A stretch of 39,625 bases of DNA from Marinitoga sp. 1197 (GCF_001021165.1 NZ_AZAY01000004.1:1-39625), one strand, 5' to 3'; positions 16,824 through 25,264 are shown, counted from the first letter of the stretch. The notes: a model not told the origin generated them from the sequence alone. A program made the numbers and translations.

Positions 16824-17503
16824 AAATAAATAATATACATGGATTTAAAAACATTGAAATAAAAAAATGTATTGAAATTCAAAAAAATCTATCAAAAAAA
16901 ATAAATTTAAAAAAGTTGACTAAAACTCCAGAAATTGTAGCAGGAGTAGATCTGTCTTTTTTTAAAGATTACGGAATAGCTATAATAATAGAAATAAATA
17001 GAGATTTCAAAGAAATAGAATTGGTTTATCATTATCAGAAAGTTGAATTTCCTTATATTCCAGGTTTATTAGCTTTTAGAGAATTGCCAATTTTTATAGA
17101 AGCATGGAAAAAATTAAAAACAAAACCTGATTTAGTATTTTTTGACGGTCAGGGAATAGCTCATCCAAGAAAAATGGGAATAGCAACACATGCATCGTTT
17201 TTCATAAATATTCCAACAATAGGAGTAGCAAAATCAAGATTATTTGGAAATTATATTGAACCATGTTTTGAAAAAGGATGTTCATCATATTTATTTGACA
17301 AAGAAAAAAGCAAAATAGGAATTGTACTGCGAACAAGAGATAATGTAAAACCTGTTTTTGTTTCTCCAGGTAATTATATAACACTGGAAGAAACTAAAAA
17401 TATAACTTTACAATATACAACAAAATACAAAATACCAGAACCAACAAGATTAGCTCATATATATTCACAAAAAATAAAAACTAAAATATTCATATCGGGG
17501 TGA
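16820..17503 (+). CDS. nfi: Endonuclease V (deoxyinosine repair)
   Basis: Cuts DNA at the second phosphodiester bond 3' to deoxyinosine. 227 residues, as in Thermotoga. Active-site motifs: VDLSFF (D44), PYIPGLLAFRE (Y79, E88), and FFDGQGIAHPRKMGIATH (D109, H115), nearly the same positions as the Thermotoga maritima enzyme (D43, Y80, E89, D110, H116). The start overlaps the ispF stop in ATGA. The gene ends in GGGGTGA, which is also the SD of the next gene. Confidence 0.95.
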   Translation: MKINNIHGFKNIEIKKCIEIQKNLSKKINLKKLTKTPEIVAGVDLSFFKDYGIAIIIEINRDFKEIELVYHYQKVEFPYIPGLLAFRELPIFIEAWKKLKTKPDLVFFDGQGIAHPRKMGIATHASFFINIPTIGVAKSRLFGNYIEPCFEKGCSSYLFDKEKSKIGIVLRTRDNVKPVFVSPGNYITLEETKNITLQYTTKYKIPEPTRLAHIYSQKIKTKIFISG

Positions 17504-17508
17504 TAAAA

Positions 17509-18288
17509 ATGGACATTTTGCAGGTAATGATAAAAGCTGCAAAAAATGCTGGGGATATATTATTAATGAAAAAAAAGAATTTAAAAAATATTCGAACAAA
17601 AAAATCATCATCTGACTTAGTAAGCGAAGCTGATTTAGAATCTCAAAAACTTATAATAGATACAATAATGAATGAAATACCAGAAGCCATAATACTTGCA
17701 GAAGAAAATTGGAATGGCGATAAAAGAATACTTAAACATGGAAAAAAAGTATTTGTAATAGACCCTTTAGATGGAACATTAAATTATGTTCATGGAATGG
17801 ATTTTTATTCAATATCAATCGCTATGATGGATGAAGGAAAAATAAATTATGGGGTAGTGTATTTGCCTGAAAATGATAAATTATATTATGCTGAAACAAG
17901 AAAAGGGGCTTATCTAAATGGTTTGAAGTTATATAGAAATGAAGAAAAAGATTTATCAGAATCAATTTTTGTTACTGGATGGCCATATGAACCTGAGTTA
18001 TTCAAAAATGCATATGAGGCTATAGAAAAAGTTCATAAATATATTCACGAAGTAAGAATTTTAGGAAGTGCAGCTGGAGAATTATGTTTATTAGCTGAAG
18101 GAAAAATAGACGGTTACTGGGAATATGGATTAGGACCATGGGATTTAGCAGCAGGCGTATTAATTGCAGAAGAAGCTGGATTAGAGATATATGGAATATC
18201 CCAAAAAGATTTTGACCTTTCAAAAGGAGAAATAATAGCAACATTTAAAAATAATATAGACTCTGTATATAAAATATTAAAGGAGTGA
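17509..18288 (+). CDS. Inositol monophosphatase family protein
   Basis: Mg-dependent phosphatase of the IMPase/FBPase/SuhB superfamily, 259 residues, close to the Thermotoga maritima enzyme in size. Metal residues: E65/E66 (ILAEENW), DPLDGTLN (85-92) and WDLAAG (D212). Substrates could be inositol phosphate, fructose bisphosphate or NADP(H); sequence does not decide. I choose ATG 17509, five bases after GGGGTGA, over the in-frame GTG at 17500. Fourth gene of the dnaN operon. Confidence 0.93.
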   Translation: MDILQVMIKAAKNAGDILLMKKKNLKNIRTKKSSSDLVSEADLESQKLIIDTIMNEIPEAIILAEENWNGDKRILKHGKKVFVIDPLDGTLNYVHGMDFYSISIAMMDEGKINYGVVYLPENDKLYYAETRKGAYLNGLKLYRNEEKDLSESIFVTGWPYEPELFKNAYEAIEKVHKYIHEVRILGSAAGELCLLAEGKIDGYWEYGLGPWDLAAGVLIAEEAGLEIYGISQKDFDLSKGEIIATFKNNIDSVYKILKE

Positions 18289-18292
18289 TTTT

Positions 18293-18556
18293 GTGGAAAA
18301 ATTTGAAATGGAAACACTTGAAATAAAAGGCGAAAAAATAGAAACATGGAAATTTAAGATAAATACCGATAATAAAACATCAATTAAATTATTAAAAGAA
18401 ATTGTGGATTACATAAACGGAACAAATATAAAACTAGTTATTGACCCAATAGATAAAATATTTGCATACATATATTTATATCCTCAGGAAATATTCACTC
18501 CGCCAGATAGAGATTTTTTCATTGAAAGAATAAACAAAATAGTAGAATTAATTTAA
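18293..18556 (+). CDS. Small conserved-looking protein of unknown function
   Basis: 87 residues starting at GTG 18293 behind AAGGAGTGAT. Predicted alternating strands and helices with no signal peptide or membrane segment; it contains LLKEIVDYINGTNIKLVIDP and a hydrophobic C-terminal helix. I do not recognise it. It is only four bases after the inositol monophosphatase gene and just before the terminator, so it is the last gene of the dnaN operon. Confidence 0.8.
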   Translation: MEKFEMETLEIKGEKIETWKFKINTDNKTSIKLLKEIVDYINGTNIKLVIDPIDKIFAYIYLYPQEIFTPPDRDFFIERINKIVELI

Positions 18557-18562
18557 AAAGAT

Positions 18563-18589
18563 AAAGCTCCAGTTTTACTGGAGCTTTTT
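18563..18589. terminator. Bidirectional terminator
   Basis: AAAGCTCCAG (18563-18572) pairs with CTGGAGCTTT (18578-18587) and continues into T. It ends the dnaN operon and could also serve the converging SagB-like gene, whose stop is nine bases away. Confidence 0.85.
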
Positions 18590-18597
18590 AAGTAAAA

Positions 18598-19335
18598 TCA
18601 TTTTACTTTTCCAACTGGTGCTAAATAAACTACAAATTCTTCTTCACCATCAACACCAATTAAATTATCCATCTTTTCCTGATCATAAGCTGCAACTGCA
18701 CAAGTCCCACAATTTATGGATTCTGCCGTTAAATAAAGGTTTTGACAAACATGCCCAGCATCAATAGCAATAGTTTTATGAGCTTCAAATGAGTATTTCC
18801 ACTCTGTTCTGTAGGGAATAGCTGTCCAAACAAAAACTACAGCACTATTTCCAACAAATATTTGTCCTAATGTTGCTTCAATAACTTCTTTTGAAAAATC
18901 TCCTTTTTTTAATAATTGTAATTTATCGACAGTTGGTATATATCTATATAATCCTTTTTCAATACCTTCAACATTAAAAATCAACAAATATGTTTCTAAA
19001 GGATGAGTAGCACCAGCGGATGGAACTGTTCTGAAAGTAACCTTATTTTTTACTATATTTCGTATCCCTTGAGTATAATATAATAAGTATGATAATTCTT
19101 CTAAAGACAATGGTATATCAGAAAAATTTCTTCTACTCATCCTATTATTAAGAACTTCTTTTAAATCAACTTTACCTAAATTAATTTTTTCAATAGGGGT
19201 TAAATCAATAAATTCCCCATTTTCGTCAAAAGGTTTAATATATGGCGGAATAGGAATCTCTTTTTTTCTATCAGGAATCTCAACCTCTAAATCTTTCCAA
19301 TTTGACTTTAAAACATCTCTTCCACATTTCTTCAT
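18598..19335 (-). CDS. SagB-type nitroreductase/dehydrogenase (ThcOx family)
   Basis: 245-residue FMN flavoprotein. The core begins at MSRRNFSDIPLSLEELSYLLYYTQGI (about 64-90); the PSAGATHPLETYLLIFNV block and the C-terminal INCGTCAVAAYDQEK are typical of the SagB/ThcOx branch that oxidises azolines to azoles in peptide natural products. However, stand-alone copies are common in bacteria and no cyclodehydratase, YcaO or precursor peptide gene lies nearby, so this function is unlikely to apply directly. ATG 19335 follows GGAGGTGA. An extended -10, TGTTATAAT, is on the minus strand at 19356-19364. Confidence 0.88.
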   Translation of the reverse strand: MKKCGRDVLKSNWKDLEVEIPDRKKEIPIPPYIKPFDENGEFIDLTPIEKINLGKVDLKEVLNNRMSRRNFSDIPLSLEELSYLLYYTQGIRNIVKNKVTFRTVPSAGATHPLETYLLIFNVEGIEKGLYRYIPTVDKLQLLKKGDFSKEVIEATLGQIFVGNSAVVFVWTAIPYRTEWKYSFEAHKTIAIDAGHVCQNLYLTAESINCGTCAVAAYDQEKMDNLIGVDGEEEFVVYLAPVGKVK

Positions 19336-19355
19336 ATTCTCACCTCCACATTTTG

Positions 19356-19364
19356 ATTATAACA
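19356..19364 (-). promoter_or_regulatory. Extended -10 promoter of the SagB-like gene
   Basis: The minus strand reads TGTTATAAT about 20 bases upstream of the start codon. No clear -35. Confidence 0.5.
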
Positions 19365-19429
19365 TATTTAAATTGAAGGTGGAATTATTTTTTGCGATTA
19401 TATTGAAATAAAAACCGTATATAAATATA

Positions 19430-19577
19430 TGTTATAATAAATATAGAATATATATTAAATGTAAAATCAGCAAGAGCAAGAGAAATTCTTAAGAATTTAA
19501 CTAAAAAAGATATTTTAGAAAAAAGAGGAAAAACAAAAGGCAGTTATTATATTTTAAAACTAAGAGATGAAGAATAA
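19430..19577 (+). pseudogene. Relic: C-terminal winged-helix fragment with its own promoter-like element
   Basis: From 19461 to the stop at 19575-19577 the frame reads VKSARAREILKNLTKKD then ILEKRGKTKGSYYILK and a charged end. This matches the recognition-helix end of winged-helix domains found at the C-terminus of Fic-like and AlbA/AAA_4-type proteins (the 'L..L...GiL.r.GkgrgtyY.l' pattern). Only about 40 codons remain and no start codon or SD precedes them; TGTTATAAT at 19430-19438 could be a surviving or unrelated promoter. I read it as the tail of a deleted gene. The remaining 120 bases to the next gene hold nothing else I recognise. Confidence 0.5.
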
Positions 19578-19700
19578 ATTAAAGAATTATAAGAGGGCAT
19601 GTAAAATAACTGTTAATTGTGGCTGTTTTTAGAACATAAAATTTATATAAATAATGATAAAGAAAGAAAAAGCTATTTTTTTATGTCTGGAGGCGATTAG

Positions 19701-21248
19701 ATGAAAAAATTACCAATAGGAATACAAGATTATAAAGAAATAATTACAGAAAATTATACATATGTAGATAAAACAAAGTATATATATAAAATGCTAAACG
19801 AAGGAAAGTTTTATTTTTTATCCCGACCAAGAAGATTTGGAAAGAGCTTAACAATATCAACATTATATTATCTATTCAAAGGAGAAAAAGAATTATTTAA
19901 AGATACATACATATATGATAAATGGGAATTTAAAGAATATCCTATAATCAGAATAAACATATTAGATGTTGCAACAGACAATGAAGAAAGATTCAAAAAA
20001 AGTTTAACGAAAATAATAAAAGAAGAAGGTATGAGAAATAATATAGAAATAACAGAAGAAGATTATAAATTTGCATTTAATGAATTGATAATAAAATTAG
20101 GCCAAAAAGAAAAAGTAGTAATACTAGTAGATGAATATGAAAAGCCAATATTGGATAATATAAATAATAAAGAAAAAGCAGAAAGATATAGAGAAATATT
20201 AAGAGATTTTTATGTAACAATAAAATCAAAAGATGAATACATAAAATTTGTATTCATAACCGGGATTACGAAATTCACAAAAACAGGAGTATTTTCTGCA
20301 CTTAATAATTTAAATGATATATCATTAAACAGTAAATATTCACAAATGTTGGGATATACACAAAAAGAATTAGAAAAATATTTTAGCAATTATATAAAAG
20401 AAACAAAAAAAGAAATGAATATAAGTGAAGAAAAATTATTAGAAGAAATAAAAAGATATTATAATGGATTTTCCTTTGATGGAGAACATTACGTATATAA
20501 TCCCTTTTCAGTATTGAAATTTTTTGATGAGAAAAGATTTAAAAATTATTGGTTTGAAAGCGGATCTCCATCATTCTTATACAATTACATAAAAGGAAAA
20601 AAAATAGAATATGAGGAACTCGTAAAAACGACAGTAAATGCAATGGATTTCTCAACAAGAGAAATAGAAGATGCCAATGCGAATATATTTTTTGCACAGG
20701 CTGGGTATTTAACATTTAAGGGAATAGAAAAGATAGGATTTGAAGAAGAATATATATTAGACTATCCAAACCTTGAAGTAAAAAATAGTTTTTCAAGATT
20801 AATATTAGAAGCAAATTATGGATTTGATGGTGTTGTAATAAAAGAATTAAGCAGAAGAATAATAAAATCATTATTAAAAAATGACATAGAAGGATTAATT
20901 AAAAAAATAAAAACAATAATAAGTGCAATACCGTATAACTTACACAAAAAAGAAGAAAGTTATTATCATTCATTAATATACACAATATTAGCATCAGCTG
21001 GATTAAACGTAACAGCAGAAGAATTAACAAATTTAGGAAGAATAGATTTAGTATTAGAATATGAAGACAAAATATATATATTTGAAATAAAACTAGACAA
21101 AAGTGCAACTGATGCAATATCTCAAATAAAAGAAAAGAAGTATTATGAAAAATACATAGATAATGCAAGTGAAATATATTTAATAGGAGTAAATATCAAT
21201 TCTGAAAAGAGAAATATTGATGATTATATTGTTGAAAAAGTTATATAA
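19701..21248 (+). CDS. AAA-ATPase-like protein with C-terminal PD-(D/E)XK nuclease domain
   Basis: 515 residues of the PF09820/PF08011 type (often DUF1703). The N-terminal P-loop is SRPRRFGKSL (41-50) and Walker B is VVILVDEYEKP (139-149). The C-terminal nuclease-like core has GRIDLVL (D449) and IFEIKLDK (E462, K464), followed by a QIKEKKYYEKY helix. These genes occur in many, often variable, copies in anaerobic and thermophilic bacteria; their function is unknown and a selfish or defence role has been suggested. ATG follows CTGGAGGCGATTAG. It stands alone between a gene relic and a hairpin, consistent with an insertion. Confidence 0.88.
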   Translation: MKKLPIGIQDYKEIITENYTYVDKTKYIYKMLNEGKFYFLSRPRRFGKSLTISTLYYLFKGEKELFKDTYIYDKWEFKEYPIIRINILDVATDNEERFKKSLTKIIKEEGMRNNIEITEEDYKFAFNELIIKLGQKEKVVILVDEYEKPILDNINNKEKAERYREILRDFYVTIKSKDEYIKFVFITGITKFTKTGVFSALNNLNDISLNSKYSQMLGYTQKELEKYFSNYIKETKKEMNISEEKLLEEIKRYYNGFSFDGEHYVYNPFSVLKFFDEKRFKNYWFESGSPSFLYNYIKGKKIEYEELVKTTVNAMDFSTREIEDANANIFFAQAGYLTFKGIEKIGFEEEYILDYPNLEVKNSFSRLILEANYGFDGVVIKELSRRIIKSLLKNDIEGLIKKIKTIISAIPYNLHKKEESYYHSLIYTILASAGLNVTAEELTNLGRIDLVLEYEDKIYIFEIKLDKSATDAISQIKEKKYYEKYIDNASEIYLIGVNINSEKRNIDDYIVEKVI

Positions 21249-21260
21249 AATTAAAAATAT

Positions 21261-21300
21261 AAATGTCGTTCCAAATATGGAATGACATTTATTCTAATAT
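21261..21300 (+). terminator. Hairpin after the AAA-like gene
   Basis: AAATGTCGTTCCA pairs with TGGAATGACATTT (one G-T pair), followed by T-rich but interrupted sequence. Likely a terminator. Confidence 0.6.
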
Positions 21301-21314
21301 TTTTGTTTTTATTA

Positions 21315-21323
21315 TGATATAAT
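21315..21323 (+). promoter_or_regulatory. Extended -10 promoter of msrA
   Basis: TGATATAAT, about 38 bases upstream of the GTG start; no clear -35. Confidence 0.6.
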
Positions 21324-21360
21324 AAAAGTATTAGATACTTTTTCAGAAGGAGATGATTTT

Positions 21361-21861
21361 GTGAGTAAAGTAGATAAAATATATTTTGCAGCCGGATGTT
21401 TTTGGGGAGTTGAACATTTATTCAAAAAATTAAATGGAGTTTTAGAAACCAATGTTGGATATATGGGTGGAAATTATGAAAATCCAACATATGAGGATGT
21501 TTGTACAGGCAGAACAGGACATGCTGAAACAGTCGAAATAATCTTTGATAAAGATTTAATCTCAGAAAAGGATTTAATTAAGTATTTTTTTGAAATTCAT
21601 GATTTCACAGAATATAATAGGCAAGGTCCTGATATTGGAACTCAATATAGAAGTGTTATATTTTATACAAATGAAAATCAGAAAAAAATAGCAGAAGAAT
21701 TAAAAAAAACTTTGTCGGAAAAATTTACTGTTGCAACGTCAATTGAACCAGCAAAAGAATTTTATTTAGCGGAAGATTATCATCAGGATTATTATGATAA
21801 AACCGGGAAACAACCTTACTGCCATTATAAGAGAGAAGTTTGGATAAATTTTAAATTATAA
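21361..21861 (+). CDS. msrA: Peptide methionine-S-sulfoxide reductase
   Basis: Repairs oxidised methionine (S epimer). 166 residues, typical for a single-domain MsrA. The catalytic Cys is C13 in AAGCFWGVEHLF; the GYMGG, GRTGHAE and AEDYHQDYYDK blocks are present. There is no MsrB domain or neighbour. GTG start at 21361 with AGAAGGAGATGA. Its own extended -10 promoter precedes it and a long hairpin follows, so it is monocistronic. Confidence 0.95.
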   Translation: MSKVDKIYFAAGCFWGVEHLFKKLNGVLETNVGYMGGNYENPTYEDVCTGRTGHAETVEIIFDKDLISEKDLIKYFFEIHDFTEYNRQGPDIGTQYRSVIFYTNENQKKIAEELKKTLSEKFTVATSIEPAKEFYLAEDYHQDYYDKTGKQPYCHYKREVWINFKL

Positions 21862-21879
21862 ATAAAAGCAATTTCACTT

Positions 21880-21915
21880 AAAATGTAAAATAGCCGTTTG
21901 GCTATTTTACATTTT
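21880..21915. terminator. Long bidirectional terminator hairpin
   Basis: A perfect 16-base stem (21880-21895 with 21900-21915) closed by GTTT. The right arm encodes the last four codons and stop of the converging kinase gene. It separates msrA from the kinase pair. Confidence 0.85.
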
Positions 21916-22528
21916 CTAATTCTAATATTTCTGAAATATCTTCAACGATTTTATCTATATATTCCGGATTTTCGACGATATCAATCGTATCACCATCAAC
22001 AACATATATTTTTGACTGATTATAATTATTTATCCATTCCATATAAAGGTCATCAAGCTGTTTCCAGTATTCTATAGGTACTTGCATTTCCATTTCGCGC
22101 CCTCTTTTTTTTATTCTTTTAACAACAGTATCTACGCTTGTTTTTATATATATTAATAAATCAGGCTTTTTTAAAAATTCAAGCATTGTATAAAAAATCT
22201 GTCTATATGTTTGATATTCTCTTTCGCTCATTTTTCCATTGTTATATAAATTTTTTGCAAAAATCTCAGCATCTTCATATATGGATCTATCTAATATAGC
22301 ATTATCTTTAGAATCTATTATTTGTTTTATACTATTAAACCTGTGAAATAAAAAAAATGTTTGCAGGTGATAAGACCATTTTTTTTGATCCTGATAAAAA
22401 TCTTCCAAAAAAGGATTATCATTTACAGATTCATAATAGGGTGTGAATCCTAATCTTTCTGATAATACTCTGGTAAAAGTTGATTTGCCCGCTCCTACAT
22501 TTCCTGCTAAAACTATCATTTTACCCAT
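21902..22528 (-). CDS. Deoxynucleoside kinase (deoxyadenosine/deoxycytidine kinase type)
   Basis: Salvage enzyme phosphorylating deoxynucleosides with ATP. 208 residues. P-loop GNVGAGKST (9-17); DRS motif at 80-82 (AILDRSIYEDAEIF); the lid Arg-rich KRIKKRGREME and the C-terminal YVVDGDTIDIVEN segment are typical. ATG 22528 lies five bases after GGAGGGG, within the 3' end of the upstream paralogue; the two genes overlap by 13 bases. The DRS form is usual for the dAK/dCK branch. Exact substrate is inference. Confidence 0.9.
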   Translation of the reverse strand: MGKMIVLAGNVGAGKSTFTRVLSERLGFTPYYESVNDNPFLEDFYQDQKKWSYHLQTFFLFHRFNSIKQIIDSKDNAILDRSIYEDAEIFAKNLYNNGKMSEREYQTYRQIFYTMLEFLKKPDLLIYIKTSVDTVVKRIKKRGREMEMQVPIEYWKQLDDLYMEWINNYNQSKIYVVDGDTIDIVENPEYIDKIVEDISEILELENVK

Positions 22529-23148
22529 AATTTCCCCTCCAGATATTCAATTATTCTTTCTAATAAATGTTTTAATTGTTTTTCATCAAATACATTAAAT
22601 GTATTTCCATTAATATATAAAAAATCTTTCTCATTTGAAAAATAATTTTTGTAGCCATTATCCACTAATTCAAGATATTCTCTTGCAATGACTTTTTCCA
22701 TATCCCTATTTCTTCTTTTTATACGTTCCACAATAGTATCGACATCAGTATCAATATATATTAAAACTTCTGGTTTTCTGATATCTTGAGTAAGAATCTC
22801 ATAAATTTTAAAAAATTTTTCCTTTTCTTTTTTATTCGTTATAGTGATATCAGCAAATATCTTATTTTTCAACATATCATAATCAGAGATCACAAGATTA
22901 GAATAATTATTTTTTTGATATTGTTTGTATCTTGATACTAAAAAAAACATTTCTGTTTGAAAACCAACATCTTCGTTTTTATATAATAGCGGTAAATAAG
23001 GATTATTTTCAAATTCTTCTAAAATTAATTCATCAGCATTGAGTTTATAAAATAAAGCATTAGCTAAGGTAGTTTTTCCACTTCCAATATTTCCTTCAAT
23101 ATTTATTCTTAAAGATTTTCCTTTAAAATATTCTGCTATTTTTTTCAT
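22516..23148 (-). CDS. Deoxynucleoside kinase paralogue (deoxyguanosine kinase-like)
   Basis: 210 residues, same fold as its downstream neighbour: P-loop GNIGSGKTT (19-27), lid VERIKRRNRDMEK and the ending LYINGNTFNVF. Instead of DRS it has DYD (89-91, in VISDYDMLKNKIFA), the form I associate with the deoxyguanosine kinase branch of Firmicutes-type kinases. Paired, overlapping kinase genes recall the Lactobacillus dAK/dGK heterodimer. ATG 23148 follows GGGGGAAA. A weak TATAAT on the minus strand at 23186-23191 may be its promoter. Confidence 0.88.
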   Translation of the reverse strand: MKKIAEYFKGKSLRINIEGNIGSGKTTLANALFYKLNADELILEEFENNPYLPLLYKNEDVGFQTEMFFLVSRYKQYQKNNYSNLVISDYDMLKNKIFADITITNKKEKEKFFKIYEILTQDIRKPEVLIYIDTDVDTIVERIKRRNRDMEKVIAREYLELVDNGYKNYFSNEKDFLYINGNTFNVFDEKQLKHLLERIIEYLEGKLWVK

Positions 23149-23262
23149 TTTTTCCCCCTATTTATGATATGATATTAGTAGTACCATTATATATGAAAAT
23201 TATTTAATCTTTTTATATTTTTCTTTAAAATTACCACATATAGTAGTTATTTAAATCACAAA

Positions 23263-23281
23263 CACTATTAATAGTGAGGTG
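23263..23281 (+). promoter_or_regulatory. Palindrome abutting a ribosome binding site
   Basis: CACTATTAATAGTG (23263-23276) is a perfect 14-base palindrome. Its last base is the first of the SD GAGGTG (23276-23281) of the hydrolase gene. It could be a repressor operator or a small hairpin limiting translation. Confidence 0.5.
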
Positions 23282-23285
23282 TAAT

Positions 23286-24182
23286 ATGATATTTGCAAAA
23301 AACTATAGTAATAATCCAATAATATTAAAAGAAACTAATGATTTAACGTTATTAAAATCAAATTATCCTTGCAAATATTCAGAATCTTCTAAAATATTTG
23401 TGTATACTTACAATGCACAATCTGATAGAACACTTCTTTTTATTCATGGTTTGGGTACAAAAAATTTAAAATATTTAAAATGGTTTCCAGAAAACTTTGC
23501 AAAAAATGGTTATAATAGTGCACTAATGATTTTACCGTATCATTTTGACAGAACTCCATCAGGTTATAAAAGTGGAGAACTGTTTTTATCAACAACGAAT
23601 AATTATGTTTTAAGAGCTCGATTTGAACATTCTGTAGTAGATATACTTACAACACTAAATTATTTAAAAGAAAAGTTTAATAGCGAATTATATTTAATGG
23701 GATTTAGTTTCGGAGGGATGGTCTCAACAATAGCCTCATCATTAAGACAAGATATAAAAGGATTATCTCTGGCAGTTACAGGCGGAAATTTTTATCACAT
23801 TACATGGAAAAGTTTTGTAACTGGTGTATTGAGAGTTCAATATGAAGAAAATAAAGAATGTAATCCCGAGAAGTGTAGGTTATATCATCAAAATGAATAT
23901 CCAGTTTATTTAAAAAAATTGGATAATCCTGAAGTGGAGTTAGATAAGGCACCAATTGCATGTTTTGAATATGATCCTTTGACTTTTGCAAAATTTGTTA
24001 AAACGCCAACAATCATGTTCAAAGCTTTATTTGATATATTTATTCCTAAAAATTCCACAATGGATTTATATAACGCAATTAATGCTAGGAAAAAATTATA
24101 TTCTATTCCAAGTGGTCATTTGACTTCTTATTTATTTAAAAGGTATATATTGAAAAAAACCTTAGATTTTTTCAAGAGGTGA
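23286..24182 (+). CDS. Alpha/beta hydrolase
   Basis: 298 residues with the serine hydrolase pattern: oxyanion HGLG in LLFIHGLGTKN, nucleophile GFSFGGM, acid Asp in ALFDIFIPK and His in PSGHLTS near the C-terminus. No signal peptide. Esterase, lipase or peptidase activity cannot be distinguished. ATG 23286 follows GAGGTG; the in-frame GTG at 23274 is part of the upstream palindrome and is less likely. Four bases separate it from the DUF362 gene, so the two are one operon. Confidence 0.88.
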   Translation: MIFAKNYSNNPIILKETNDLTLLKSNYPCKYSESSKIFVYTYNAQSDRTLLFIHGLGTKNLKYLKWFPENFAKNGYNSALMILPYHFDRTPSGYKSGELFLSTTNNYVLRARFEHSVVDILTTLNYLKEKFNSELYLMGFSFGGMVSTIASSLRQDIKGLSLAVTGGNFYHITWKSFVTGVLRVQYEENKECNPEKCRLYHQNEYPVYLKKLDNPEVELDKAPIACFEYDPLTFAKFVKTPTIMFKALFDIFIPKNSTMDLYNAINARKKLYSIPSGHLTSYLFKRYILKKTLDFFKR

Positions 24183-24186
24183 TTAT

Positions 24187-25224
24187 ATGAAAGTATATTT
24201 AAAAAAATGTATTAGTTATGATAATGCAGAAGATGTATTAATTCCTATTTTAAAAAAGTATGAAAATAGATTTAGTGAGGGAGATAAAGTTTTAGTTAAA
24301 CCAAATTTGTTATCCCCCAAAAGTGTTGAAAGTGGTATAACAACACATCCAAAAATAGTAGAAATAATTTTAAAATTTTTGCTTGATTTAGGTACTAAAC
24401 CATATCTTGGAGATAGTCCAGCCACAGGAACAGCTTTAGAAGCGGTTAAAGCCAATGGAATATATGATGTTTGTAAAAAATTAGATATCCCTATTGTTGA
24501 ATTGGATGATCCAGTTGAAATAGATGGCGAAATTTTTAAAGGAATTATGATATCTAAAAAAGTTTTGGAAGCAGATAAGATTGTAAATATAGCAAAATTA
24601 AAAACGCATGTACAAATGATTATGACTTTAGCAGTGAAAAATACATTTGGTTGTGTTGTTGGAAAAGAAAAATCCGCATGGCATTTTAGAGCTAAAACAA
24701 ATACTAATTTTGCTAATGTTATAATAGATATACATAATATAGTAAAACCAACACTAAATATTATTGATGGTATATTAGGAATGGAAGGTAATGGTCCGGC
24801 AAATGGTATTAAGAAATATTTTAATGTTTTGGGTGTTTCGGAGAATGCTTATGCTCTTGATCATGCTATTATTAAATCTTTAAATATAAAAGAAAAGTAT
24901 GTATATATTATAAAAGAAGCCATGAAGAGAGGTTTGATTCCTCATTACGAGATAGAATCAAATTGGGAAGGAGAACGAATAAAATTACCTTTGACAGCAC
25001 CAATTTTTGAAACTGTAACCAATTTAGTAAGAATTTTCGAAAGAGTTCCTAAAATAAACAAAAATAAATGTGTAGAATGTAAATTATGTGAAACTAGATG
25101 TCCTGCAGAAGCAATTGATATTGACAATGATAAATTTATTGATTATTCAAAGTGTATCAGATGCTATGTTTGTCATGAGGTATGTCCTCAAGATGCAATA
25201 AAATTAATAAGAAAATTAAAATAA
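24187..25224 (+). CDS. DUF362 protein with two [4Fe-4S] ferredoxin motifs
   Basis: 345 residues. The first 270 form a DUF362 domain (VLVKPNLLSP, GDSPATG, NIAKLKTHVQMIMTLAVKNTFG, NIIDGILGMEGNGP). The end is a bacterial ferredoxin domain with two clusters, CVECKLCETRCPAEAI and CIRCYVCHEVCPQDAI. Such proteins are widespread in anaerobes and thought to be electron carriers or redox regulators; no reaction is established. ATG 24187 follows AGAGGTGAT. Confidence 0.92.
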   Translation: MKVYLKKCISYDNAEDVLIPILKKYENRFSEGDKVLVKPNLLSPKSVESGITTHPKIVEIILKFLLDLGTKPYLGDSPATGTALEAVKANGIYDVCKKLDIPIVELDDPVEIDGEIFKGIMISKKVLEADKIVNIAKLKTHVQMIMTLAVKNTFGCVVGKEKSAWHFRAKTNTNFANVIIDIHNIVKPTLNIIDGILGMEGNGPANGIKKYFNVLGVSENAYALDHAIIKSLNIKEKYVYIIKEAMKRGLIPHYEIESNWEGERIKLPLTAPIFETVTNLVRIFERVPKINKNKCVECKLCETRCPAEAIDIDNDKFIDYSKCIRCYVCHEVCPQDAIKLIRKLK

Positions 25225-25264
25225 AAAACGATGAGTCAATTAAATTGACTCATCGTTTTCTTTA
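25225..25264. terminator. Bidirectional terminator between convergent genes
   Basis: A stem of at least 15 bases, AAAACGATGAGTCAA (25225-25239) with TTGACTCATCGTTTT (25245-25259). It starts right after the DUF362 stop and includes the last codons of the converging Cys-rich gene. Confidence 0.85.

Noticed and set aside
16484-16882. 132-codon minus-strand ORF
   Set aside because: Antisense shadow of ispF; the plus-strand frame has all family motifs.
19701-21248. Anti-phage defence system around the AAA-like/PD-(D/E)XK gene
   Set aside because: It stands alone; neighbours are a relic, a SagB-like enzyme and msrA, with no second defence component.
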